Assembly (NCBI RefSeq): GCF_000337095.1
Contig: NZ_AOIV01000043.1
Location: forward strand, 43,477 to 76,947
From: Halogeometricum pallidum JCM 14848
Lineage (GTDB): Archaea; Halobacteriota; Halobacteria; Halobacteriales; Haloferacaceae
Direction of reading: 5' to 3'
Length of the DNA: 33,471 nucleotides
Of the stretch, positions 1-7,332 are shown one piece after another. Below the pieces are notes generated by a model. The model was not told the origin of the DNA. It was given only the letters and a program-made list of their open reading frames with translations, and made no database searches. Every line of letters begins with the position of its first letter. Within the stretch, counting starts at the first letter, position 1. The translations under genes were made by a program, and so were the position numbers.

Positions 1-122
1 CCTCCGGCGCCGTCCTCGTCGCCGCCGCCGTCGCCGGCTATCGGAGTCTCGCCGGGTCGGGGGACGCCAACGCCAACGCGGACGCCGACGACGCCGCGTC
101 GAGCGTCGAACCGTCGAAGTAG
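1..122 (+). CDS. C-terminal end of a small membrane protein (partial)
   Basis: The gene runs in from beyond the left edge. In the third forward frame, about 39 codons lead to a TAG at 120-122. The visible piece has a short hydrophobic stretch (GAVLVAAAVAGY), a basic boundary (YRS), and then a tail rich in Asp, Ala and Asn. That is the pattern of a last membrane helix followed by an acidic cytoplasmic tail. Nothing more of the protein can be seen, so no family can be named. It converges with the minus-strand helicase, whose stop lies 45 bp away. Frame choice rests on the acidic, haloarchaeal composition; the other frames give Pro/Arg/Thr-rich, less plausible protein. Confidence 0.5.
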   Translation, partial: SGAVLVAAAVAGYRSLAGSGDANANADADDAASSVEPSK

Positions 123-167
123 TTAGTAACCCGAACTCCCGTCGCCGCGGCGTCGCGTCCGACCCCC

Positions 168-2105
168 TCAGAGCCGTTCGCGCACCTCGCGGAACACCGG
201 CAGGTTGGCCTCCACGACGGCGGCGATGGCGTCCGCCGCGCCGAGCAACCACTCGACGCGTTCGAGTCGGGCCTCCAGGTCGCCCGGGCCGATGCGGTAG
301 TTCTCGACGATGGCCTCGACGGACTCTCCCTCGGTCCACTCGCGGACGATGCGCGCGAGTTTCACCGCGCAGAGCCACTCCTCGAAGTCGTCGGTGTCGT
401 TCATCGCCGTCGTGAACTCCGCGGCGTGGCCGCTGGCGAAGCGGTACATCGCCGCTCGCTCCCGGTTGCCGAGGTACGTCCCGTGCATGTCGGGCGTGTC
501 GCAGACGATTTCGAGGGCGGTCAGTTCGGTGACGTTCTCGGGGTCCATCCCCGCCGCCGCCCGCACCCCGTCGACTAACCGGGCGCCCGTCTCCGGCGTG
601 ACGTACTGCCGGGAGACGACGCCGCCGAGTTCCGTCGCCGCCAGTTCCGCCTCGCCCTCCCCGTCACCGCCCGCGGCCAGCATCTCCATCCCGACGAGTT
701 CCTCGACGACGCTGCCGACGAGGCGCGTGAGGTCGACGTCGGGCGACTGGTGGGCGAAGAACGTCGCGTCCAGGAGGTCGAGGACGCTCTCTTGGGAATC
801 GGCGAATCCGGAGGCGACGACGCTCAGGACGTGCGTCCGCAGGGCGTCGCGCGCGGCGAGTTTCGACTCGACGGCCTCGGGGCCGGCGGTGACGTAGCGG
901 TCCCACAGTTCGGCGACGGCCGCGTCGTCGTCGCCCTCGGCCAGGAGGACGGCCTCGCCGTAGGGGTCGAGGTGCGGGCGGCCCGCGCGGCCGCACATCT
1001 GGTGGACTTCGAGGACGGGGAGCCACGCCATCTCCTCGCCGGTGTAACGCTTCAGGTCGCGGACGACGACGCGGCGCGCGGGGACGTTCACGCCCGCCGC
1101 GAGCGTCGGCGTCGCGCAGATGACTTTCAGCGTCCGCTCGCGGAACGCGTTCTCGACGAGGGCGCGGTGGCTGCTTCGGACGCCCGCGTGATGGAACGCG
1201 ACGCCCGATTCGACGGCGTCGGCGAGGCGCGTCCCCGTCTCCGTCCGCCCGAGTTCCGAGACGGCGTCGGCCAACTCCGGACAGTCGGCGAGCGGTTCCA
1301 TCGCCAGTCGGCGCGCCAGCGACTCGGCCTCGCGGCGGGAGCGGACGAACGCGAGACACTGCCCGCCGTCGTCGACGGCGTCGGCGACGAGGGCCGCCGT
1401 CGCCTCCGTCGCGCCGTCCTCGTTCGGTCCCGGCGCCTCCACGTCGACGGCCAGCGTCGACTCGTCGTCGAACCGCACGTCGCCGTCGGCGTAGACGCCG
1501 GTGCGGAGCGAGACGGGCCGCCACGTCGTCTCGACGAGTTCGGCGTCGAGCCAATCGGCGATGTCCTCGGGGTTGTCCACCGTCGCCGAGAGGGCGACTA
1601 TCTGGAGACCGGGGGCGCGGCGCTGAAGCGTCGCCAGCGTGACTTCGAGCGTCGGCCCGCGGCCGTCCGAGCCGAGGAGGTGCACCTCGTCGACGACGAC
1701 GCAGGCGAGCGACTCGACCCACGACGCGCCGGTTCGGATGGCCGAATCCACCTTCTCGGCGGTGGCGACGACGATATCGTTCCCCGCGAGGTCCTCGTCC
1801 GTCGCGTCGAAGTCGCCCGTCGAGATACCGACGCTCACGCCGGGCAGTTCGGAGAACGTCTCGTACTTCTCGCGCGCGAGGGCGCGGAGCGGAACGATGT
1901 ACAGGGCGGGTCCGCCGGCCGTGAGCATGGCGAGTTCGGCGATGAAGGTCTTCCCCGAGGCGGTGGGGATGGCGGCGACGAGGCGTGCGCCCTCGGTCAC
2001 GCCGGCCTCGACGGCGGCGGCCTGCGGCGGATACAACTCCTCGATACCCCCGGACTCGTAGTGCTCCAGTACCGGGCCGGGGAGCGGCAGGTCCCGGACG
2101 TGCAT
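168..2105 (-). CDS. Hel308-like Ski2-family DNA helicase, short form lacking C-terminal HhH domain
   Basis: A superfamily 2 helicase of 645 aa. Visible motifs are a Q-motif-like YPPQAAAVEAG (25-35), Walker A PTASGKT (47-53), DEVH box (139-142), SAT (173-175) and motif VI QMCGRAGR (369-376). The C-terminal helical part (about 500-645) resembles the Hel308 winged-helix and ratchet domains, including EWLLGAADAI near the end. Hel308 enzymes unwind lagging strands at stalled forks and are usually 700-800 aa with a terminal helix-hairpin-helix domain V. Here the chain stops just before that domain, which suggests a paralogue of the standard enzyme. The start at 2105 was chosen because the Hel308-like sequence begins there and a TATA element lies about 30 nt upstream; the open frame continues another 40 codons, but those read as non-coding. 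A role in DNA repair or fork processing is inferred. Confidence 0.85.
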   Translation of the reverse strand: MHVRDLPLPGPVLEHYESGGIEELYPPQAAAVEAGVTEGARLVAAIPTASGKTFIAELAMLTAGGPALYIVPLRALAREKYETFSELPGVSVGISTGDFDATDEDLAGNDIVVATAEKVDSAIRTGASWVESLACVVVDEVHLLGSDGRGPTLEVTLATLQRRAPGLQIVALSATVDNPEDIADWLDAELVETTWRPVSLRTGVYADGDVRFDDESTLAVDVEAPGPNEDGATEATAALVADAVDDGGQCLAFVRSRREAESLARRLAMEPLADCPELADAVSELGRTETGTRLADAVESGVAFHHAGVRSSHRALVENAFRERTLKVICATPTLAAGVNVPARRVVVRDLKRYTGEEMAWLPVLEVHQMCGRAGRPHLDPYGEAVLLAEGDDDAAVAELWDRYVTAGPEAVESKLAARDALRTHVLSVVASGFADSQESVLDLLDATFFAHQSPDVDLTRLVGSVVEELVGMEMLAAGGDGEGEAELAATELGGVVSRQYVTPETGARLVDGVRAAAGMDPENVTELTALEIVCDTPDMHGTYLGNRERAAMYRFASGHAAEFTTAMNDTDDFEEWLCAVKLARIVREWTEGESVEAIVENYRIGPGDLEARLERVEWLLGAADAIAAVVEANLPVFREVRERL

Positions 2106-2130
2106 TCGTACGGTGCTGGGTCCGTGACCG

Positions 2131-2140
2131 TATAAAAACT
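2131..2140 (-). promoter_or_regulatory. TATA box of the helicase gene
   Basis: On the minus strand this reads agtttttata, centred about 30 nt before the ATG at 2105. That spacing puts the transcription start at or next to the start codon, as in leaderless haloarchaeal mRNAs. It supports the short start over the upstream in-frame codons. Confidence 0.6.
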
Positions 2141-2229
2141 CGCGCCCGCTCGACGGCGTCCCGCCAGCCCCGAACCGGCCATTCGGTCGCGTCCCGGTAT
2201 CACCGGACGGCGGGACGCTCCGCACGGCA

Positions 2230-2238
2230 CTTTTTTAC
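2230..2238 (+). promoter_or_regulatory. TATA-like element before the CARDB/ABC operon
   Basis: A run cttttttac sits about 35 nt before the ATG at 2269, with a second T-rich stretch at 2252-2258. Either could be the TATA box for a nearly leaderless operon transcript. No Shine-Dalgarno sequence is visible before the ATG. Confidence 0.4.
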
Positions 2239-2268
2239 GCTCCCCGGCGCTCTTTTTACTCAGATTAC

Positions 2269-3717
2269 ATGAGCCGAGCAGCCGTCTTCGCTCTCGCCCT
2301 CCTCGTGGTGCTGTCGTCGCTCGCCGGAATCGGTCTCGTCGACGCCGAGACGACGGCGTTCATCTCCGAGGCCACGGTGTCGCCCGAGCAACCGGCGCCC
2401 GGCGAACAGTTCACCGTCCGGACGACGATTCAGAACAGCCAACAGAGCGACGGCGGGTTCGAGATAACCGACGTGTACGTGCGCCAGCGCGGGTCGACGA
2501 AGGACATCGGCCGCGTCGAGGACATCGGGACGCTCCCGCCGGGATCCGACGTCACCGTGCCCCTGACGGCGTCGTTCGACTCCCCCGGCACGCGCGAACT
2601 CCGCGTCTACGTCGTCGGTCGAAACCCGGACGACGGAGTCGTCCGCCTGCAGTACCCCGTCGTCGTCACCGTCCGGGAGGGCGGTCCGCAGATAGGTGTC
2701 TCCACCGGCGACGCCGTCGTCGGCACGGAGGGGACGGTGCAGGTGACGGCCGCCAACGGGGAGGACGCCGCCGTGCGGAACCTCCGCGTCTCCCTCTCGG
2801 GCGACGCCGGCATCGAGGACGACACGCGGGTGCTGGCGACGCTTCCGGGCAACGCGTCGCAGACGTTCAACTTCTCCGTGACGCCGCGGTCGCGGACGAC
2901 CGAACTGGAGGCGCGGGTCCAGTACACCACCACCTCCGGGAGCACGCGAACCGTCACCGAGACGGTCACGCTCGACGCCGACCCGCTCAGAGAGAGCGTC
3001 CAACTGGACGCGAGCGTCGTCGGCGACGGCGCGACCCCCGACGTGGCCGTCGACGTCTCCAATCTCGGGAACGCCCCCCTCGAAGACGCCGTCGTCGAAC
3101 TCGTTCGCGACGGGAGCGTGCTGTTCCGGCGTCCCGTCGCGGACGTCGCCCCCGACGAGACGCGGACCGCTCGAATCAACGTCTCGAACGTCGAGACGGG
3201 TCCGATGGACGTCCGCGTCCGCTACGAAACCGGCGGACGGACCGGCGAGGCGACGACGCGCCTCAACTACTCGGCCAACCCCGGCCGAATCGAACTCACC
3301 GGCCTCGACTACGAGACGGAGGAGGGGAAACTCCACGTCTCCGGGACGGCCAGCAACGTCGGACTCGGCGACGTCGACAGCGTCGTCGTCCGCGTCGTCC
3401 GCACGGAGAACGTGACGCCCGCCCGCCCCAACCCCGAGTACTTCGTCGGGAGCATCCCGTCGAGCGACTTCTCCTCGTTCGACCTCTACGCCGAGGTGGC
3501 TCCGGGGACGGAGACGGTGCCCATCGAGGTGACGTATCTGGCGAACGGCGAGGAGCGGACGACGCGAACCGAACTCGACGTGAGCGACCTGAACGCGCAA
3601 CCGGCCGAGGGGGACGACGGCGACGGCGGCCTCCCGATGCTTCCGCTCCTCGTCGTGGCCGTGCTGGCGTTCCTCGTTATCGTCGGTATCGCCGGGTACG
3701 CGTACTTCCGACGATGA
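2269..3717 (+). CDS. Exported CARDB/S-layer-like protein with C-terminal membrane anchor
   Basis: 482 aa. Residues 1-26 look like a signal peptide (basic start, long hydrophobic core, VDA before Glu-Thr). Repeated beta-rich, CARDB or COG1361-like immunoglobulin-type segments follow, such as PAPGEQFTVRTTIQN and DVAVDVSNLGNAPLEDAVV. A linker rich in Gly and Asp precedes one transmembrane helix at the end (LPLLVVAVLAFLVIVGIAGY) and a short Arg tail. Several N-x-S/T sequons (GNAS, FNFS, NVS, NYS, NVT) are compatible with surface N-glycosylation. The stop overlaps the start of the ABC ATPase gene (ATGA). The protein probably lies outside the membrane and serves the ABC system, much as MacA-type adaptors serve MacB, though it is not a MacA homologue. 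That partner role is inferred from the operon. Confidence 0.8.
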   Translation: MSRAAVFALALLVVLSSLAGIGLVDAETTAFISEATVSPEQPAPGEQFTVRTTIQNSQQSDGGFEITDVYVRQRGSTKDIGRVEDIGTLPPGSDVTVPLTASFDSPGTRELRVYVVGRNPDDGVVRLQYPVVVTVREGGPQIGVSTGDAVVGTEGTVQVTAANGEDAAVRNLRVSLSGDAGIEDDTRVLATLPGNASQTFNFSVTPRSRTTELEARVQYTTTSGSTRTVTETVTLDADPLRESVQLDASVVGDGATPDVAVDVSNLGNAPLEDAVVELVRDGSVLFRRPVADVAPDETRTARINVSNVETGPMDVRVRYETGGRTGEATTRLNYSANPGRIELTGLDYETEEGKLHVSGTASNVGLGDVDSVVVRVVRTENVTPARPNPEYFVGSIPSSDFSSFDLYAEVAPGTETVPIEVTYLANGEERTTRTELDVSDLNAQPAEGDDGDGGLPMLPLLVVAVLAFLVIVGIAGYAYFRR

Positions 3718-4427
3718 CGGCGACGTCCATCATCGAACTCGAAGGCGTCTGGAAGCGGTATCAGAGCGGCACCGAGACGCTCGAAGCCCTGAAGGACGTG
3801 AACTTCGCCGCGGAACCGGGGGAGTTCGTCGCCATCATGGGGCCCTCGGGGAGCGGGAAGTCCACGATGCTGAACGTGCTCGGCCTCCTCGACGTCCCCT
3901 CCGAGGGCGTCGTCCGCCTCGACGGCAGCGACGTGACCGACCTCTCCGACGAGGAGATGACGACCCAGCGGAAGGACGCCATCGGCTTCATCTTCCAGGA
4001 CTTCTTTCTCATCCCGACGCTGTCGGCCATCGAGAACGTGGAGGTGCCGACGCTGTTCGGCCGCGACCCGACGGCCCGCGACAGGGGCGTGGAACTGCTC
4101 GAACGCGTCGGCCTCGGCGAGCGAATCGAGCACCGACCGGACCAACTCTCCGGCGGGCAGAAACAGCGTGTCGCCATCGCGCGCGCCCTCATCAACGAAC
4201 CGCGCATCCTCCTGGCGGACGAACCGACGGGGAACCTAGACAGGAAGACGGGCCGGGACGTGCTCGAACTGTTCACCGAACTGAAAGTCGAGGAGGACGT
4301 CGCCGTCATCGCCGTCACGCACGACGACCAACTCCGGCAGTACGCCGACCGGGTCGTCAACCTCGTCGACGGCGTGCTGACCGAGGAGGGGAGGCCGGAC
4401 GAACTGACGGAGGAGTTCGGAACGTGA
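3714..4427 (+). CDS. ABC transporter ATP-binding protein, MacB/LolD type
   Basis: 237 aa, the usual length of this family. All ATPase motifs are present: Walker A GPSGSGKST (43-51), Q-loop Gln95 in FIFQDFFLIP, signature LSGGQKQR (145-152), Walker B ILLADEP (165-171) and the switch His in AVTHDD. The sequence around the signature (RPDQLSGGQKQRVAIARAL) is typical of the LolD/MacB/FtsE-like subgroup, which powers conformational changes in FtsX-type permeases rather than classical substrate channels. The gene overlaps its upstream neighbour by ATGA and its downstream permease by GTGA, so the three are almost certainly co-translated. The substrate is unknown. Confidence 0.92.
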   Translation: MTATSIIELEGVWKRYQSGTETLEALKDVNFAAEPGEFVAIMGPSGSGKSTMLNVLGLLDVPSEGVVRLDGSDVTDLSDEEMTTQRKDAIGFIFQDFFLIPTLSAIENVEVPTLFGRDPTARDRGVELLERVGLGERIEHRPDQLSGGQKQRVAIARALINEPRILLADEPTGNLDRKTGRDVLELFTELKVEEDVAVIAVTHDDQLRQYADRVVNLVDGVLTEEGRPDELTEEFGT

Positions 4428-5569
4428 GCGCTCTCGAACGGCTCTACCGCCGGATACCCGCGCTCCTGATGGCACGCCGGAACCTCTCGCGGAACCGCCT
4501 CCGGTCGGGGTTAGCGGCGCTCGGCATCATCATCGGCGTCCTCGCCATCGCCTCGCTCGGCATGTTCGGGACGACGCTGCGGACGGGGGCGACCGAGCAA
4601 CTCGGCGACATCGGCAACGAGATACAGATCACGCCGAACGCCGAGGAGGGGTTCGAGCGGCTCACCGACCGCGACGTGGCCGACATCAGACGCGTCACCG
4701 ACGAGGGGACGGTGGTGCCCATCAGGCAGAGGACGGCGACGCTGACGAGGGGGGAAGACAGGACGATAGCCACGGTGTACGGCATCGAGAATCCCGGGGC
4801 GCTGTACGAGGCGTCGGACGGGCAGGCGCCCGAACGCCTCCGGCAGGGGGCGCTCGTCGGGTCGTCGCTCGCCGAGCGGTTGGAGCTACAGGTGGGCAAC
4901 CGCATCACCCTCGACAACGAGTCGTTCCGCGTCGTCGGCATCCTCGAACAGCAGGACGGCATCTCGCTTCTGAACCCGAACGGCGCCGTCATCGTCCCAA
5001 TCGAGTCGTTCGACGAGTCGGGCTACTCGCAGGTGGTCGTCCGGTCGCCGTCGGGGACGGCGGCGAACGAGACGGCCGTCGCCGTCCGCGAGGAGTTGAA
5101 CGACCGCGAGGAGAAGGTGACCATCTTCGAGTTGGGCAGCATCACCGAGGGCATCAACCAGTTCTTCGGCATCCTCAACGCCTTCCTCATCGGCATCGGC
5201 TCCATCTCCCTGGTCGTCGCGGGCGTGGCCATCCTGAACGTGATGCTGATGAGCACCATCGAGCGCAGACAGGAGATCGGCGTGCTCCGCGCCGTCGGCG
5301 TGCAGAAGCTCGACGTGGTGAAGATGATACTCGCCGAGGCGGGACTGCTCGGCTTCGTCGGCGGGTTCTTCGGGGCCATCCTCGCCGTCCTCGCCGGCCT
5401 CGTCCTCAATCAGGTGGTGCTGTCGGACCCTCTCCTGACGTTCGCGCCGGTGAACCTGATGTACATCGGACTGGCCGTCGTGTTCGGCATCGTCACCAGC
5501 GTCCTGAGCGGGCTCTACCCGGCGTGGAAGGCGGCGTCCGAGCGGCCGGTGGAGTCGCTCAGGAAGTAG
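4424..5569 (+). CDS. ABC transporter permease, FtsX/MacB family
   Basis: 381 aa, starting at a GTG that overlaps the stop of the ATPase gene. The N terminus (MARRNLSRNRLRSGLAALG) and first membrane helix (about 30-50) are typical of MacB_PCD proteins. A large extracytoplasmic domain (about 50-240) follows. The C-terminal FtsX domain has three helices (about 245-275, 300-330, 340-370) with ILNVMLMSTIERRQEIGVLRA, the characteristic FtsX/MacB coupling segment, cited here in two parts as ILNVMLMSTIE and RRQEIGVLRAVG. Such permeases act by transmitting ATP-driven movement to the extracytoplasmic side. The exported CARDB-like protein encoded two genes upstream is the likely partner there. Cargo could be a peptide, lipid or antimicrobial; the sequence does not say. 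Confidence 0.9.
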   Translation: MSALERLYRRIPALLMARRNLSRNRLRSGLAALGIIIGVLAIASLGMFGTTLRTGATEQLGDIGNEIQITPNAEEGFERLTDRDVADIRRVTDEGTVVPIRQRTATLTRGEDRTIATVYGIENPGALYEASDGQAPERLRQGALVGSSLAERLELQVGNRITLDNESFRVVGILEQQDGISLLNPNGAVIVPIESFDESGYSQVVVRSPSGTAANETAVAVREELNDREEKVTIFELGSITEGINQFFGILNAFLIGIGSISLVVAGVAILNVMLMSTIERRQEIGVLRAVGVQKLDVVKMILAEAGLLGFVGGFFGAILAVLAGLVLNQVVLSDPLLTFAPVNLMYIGLAVVFGIVTSVLSGLYPAWKAASERPVESLRK

Positions 5570-5584
5570 CGGCGGCGGGAGGCG

Positions 5585-5601
5585 AAAGAAAAAGCAAAAA
5601 A
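5585..5601 (-). terminator. T-rich terminator downstream of aspC
   Basis: Read on the minus strand, two T tracts (six and five T) separated by GC lie 22-38 nt after the aspC stop codon. Archaeal transcription commonly ends at such T runs without a hairpin. The site lies in the 53-bp space between convergent genes. Confidence 0.55.
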
Positions 5602-5622
5602 TCGCGTCGAACGGAGACGGTC

Positions 5623-6771
5623 TCAGATGAGGTCGTGTTCGGCGAGGCGGTCGACGGCCTCGCGCAGTCGCTCCTCGCTGGCGGCGTAGGAGATGCGGGC
5701 GTAGCCGGGCGACCCGAACGCCGTACCGGGGACAGTGGCGACGTGGGCCTCCTCGATGGCGCGTTCGCACCACGAGGTGTCGTCGTCGTCCACCGGAATC
5801 ATCATGTAGAACGCGCCGTCGCCGACGGGCACCTCGACGTCGTGCTCGGCGAACAGGTCCGCGAGCATGTCGCGGCGCTCTCGGAACGCGTCGCGCATCT
5901 CCGAGACGGCGTCGTCGGTGTTCGTGATGGCCTCGACGCCCGCGTGCTGGACGAAGTTGACCGCACAGGACACCGAGTGCGAGTGGAGCTTCGCCGCCTG
6001 CGAGACGAGGTCCTCGGGCGCGTGCAGGTAGCCGAGGCGCCACCCGGTCATCGAGTACGCCTTCGAGAAGCCGTTTATCGTCACGGTCCGCTCGGCCATC
6101 CCCTCCATGGAGGCGAGGCTGGTGAGGTCGGCGTCGTACGTTATCTCCTTGTATATCTCGTCGGAGATGACCGCGATGTCGTGTTCGACCGCCAGGTCGC
6201 GGACGCCCTCGAGGGCCGCGTCGGAGTAGACGGCGCCGGTCGGGTTCGACGGCGAGTTGACGACGAGCAGTTCGGTGTCGTCGGAGACGGCCTCGCGCAG
6301 GTCGTCCAGCGCGGGTTCGAGTTGGAAGTCGTACGGCGCGAGGTCGACGCGGTTCAGCGAACCGTTCGAGAGCTTCGCCATCGCCTCGTAGGAGACCCAC
6401 GCGGGGTCGAGGAGGACGACTTCGTCGCCGTCGTCGATGAGCGTCTGGAACGTCTCGAACAGCGCCTGCTTGCCGCCGGGCGTGACGATGACCTCGTCCG
6501 CGTCGGCGTCGATGCCGTCGTCTTGAAGCTTCTCCGCGATGGCTTCGCGGAGTTCGCGGATGCCGTTCGAGGAGGTGTACCCGGTGTGGCCGGCGTCCAT
6601 CGCCTCCTGTCCGGCGTCGACGACGTTCTGCGGCGTCGAGAAGTCCGGTTCGCCGACCGAGAGGTCGACCACGTCGACCCCCTGTTCCTCGAGTTCGCCC
6701 GCCTTGTTGCTGATGGCGAGCGTCGCGCTGGGCTCGACCCGCTGTACGCGGGCTGCGAAATCGAAACTCAT
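5623..6771 (-). CDS. aspC: Class I PLP-dependent aminotransferase (aspartate-type)
   Basis: 382 aa, subgroup I-gamma of aspartate/aromatic aminotransferases. The Schiff-base lysine is Lys237 in GFSKAYSMTGWRLGY. Other PLP contacts are visible: the SNPTG segment (175-179), Asp204 with Tyr207 in SDEIY, and the Arg of the MTGWR segment. The N-terminal VGEPDFSTP is the usual substrate-side signature. The enzyme should move amino groups between an amino acid (probably aspartate) and 2-oxoglutarate in the cytoplasm. The start at 6771 overlaps the ribH stop in an ATGA arrangement, so aspC is the second gene of a two-gene operon; no longer in-frame start is needed. The exact amino-acid preference cannot be deduced, since this subgroup includes several specificities. 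Confidence 0.88.
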   Translation of the reverse strand: MSFDFAARVQRVEPSATLAISNKAGELEEQGVDVVDLSVGEPDFSTPQNVVDAGQEAMDAGHTGYTSSNGIRELREAIAEKLQDDGIDADADEVIVTPGGKQALFETFQTLIDDGDEVVLLDPAWVSYEAMAKLSNGSLNRVDLAPYDFQLEPALDDLREAVSDDTELLVVNSPSNPTGAVYSDAALEGVRDLAVEHDIAVISDEIYKEITYDADLTSLASMEGMAERTVTINGFSKAYSMTGWRLGYLHAPEDLVSQAAKLHSHSVSCAVNFVQHAGVEAITNTDDAVSEMRDAFRERRDMLADLFAEHDVEVPVGDGAFYMMIPVDDDDTSWCERAIEEAHVATVPGTAFGSPGYARISYAASEERLREAVDRLAEHDLI

Positions 6772-7172
6772 GCTAGCACCTCCACCATATCGACCGCCGC
6801 GTTTACCGCTTCCGCACCTTTCCCGACGCGCTCTCTCGCCTCGGCCCCGCTCTGTCCCGGCCCGCTGACGCCGAACGTGACCGGGGTGTCCCGGTCGAGA
6901 CTCACGTCCGTCAGCGCCTGCGCCGTCGCGTCGCCGATGACTCGGTCGTGTGCGGTATCGCCGGTGACGATGGCGCCGACGACGACGACGGCGTCGACGC
7001 CGTCGCGTCGGGCGAGTCGGTCCGCGGCCAGCGGCGAGTCGTAGACGCCCGGTACGCGGAGAACGTCCGCCACGTCGGCGCCGCGTTCGGCGGCCGCGTC
7101 GCGGGCGGCGCCCTCCATCTCGTCGGTGACCGAGGCGTTGAACTCGGTCACCACGAATCCCAGTGCAACCAT
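6768..7172 (-). CDS. ribH: 6,7-dimethyl-8-ribityllumazine synthase
   Basis: 134 aa, slightly shorter than bacterial RibH (about 150) and near the length expected for archaeal forms. It joins 5-amino-6-ribitylaminouracil to 3,4-dihydroxy-2-butanone 4-phosphate, the penultimate step of riboflavin synthesis. The substrate-binding start FVVTEFNASVTD, the segment VPGVYDSPLAA and the active-site loop GDTAHDRVI with catalytic His75 are all visible. It is first in an operon with aspC. A TATA element lies 26 nt upstream of the ATG, which supports both the start and a leaderless transcript. No other riboflavin gene is nearby. Confidence 0.92.
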   Translation of the reverse strand: MVALGFVVTEFNASVTDEMEGAARDAAAERGADVADVLRVPGVYDSPLAADRLARRDGVDAVVVVGAIVTGDTAHDRVIGDATAQALTDVSLDRDTPVTFGVSGPGQSGAEARERVGKGAEAVNAAVDMVEVLA

Positions 7173-7193
7173 ACCGTTTGGGTTCCACCCTCC

Positions 7194-7201
7194 GATAAAA
7201 G
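7194..7201 (-). promoter_or_regulatory. TATA box of the ribH-aspC operon
   Basis: The minus strand reads cttttatc here, centred about 26 nt before the ribH ATG at 7172. This is the leaderless spacing seen for several genes in the window. Confidence 0.6.
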
Positions 7202-7332
7202 AACTACCGACACGCGCGACCCGAGTTGCCCGTCTCGGCCGCCGATTCGCCGTCGAGCGACCGGACGAGTAAGTGAAACGACCGTATGAGAGACCGTAAC
7301 CATTCTAACCACGGGGGCGGTTGGGAGTCGTA

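Noticed and set aside
750-2135. A 461-codon plus-strand open frame opposite the helicase
   Set aside because: It is antisense to intact helicase motifs. The Arg/Val/Gly/Asp-rich product has no recognisable family, as expected for a shadow frame.
2106-2225. Upstream start for the helicase at 2225
   Set aside because: The added 40 residues are not Hel308-like and cross the TATA element at leaderless distance from 2105.
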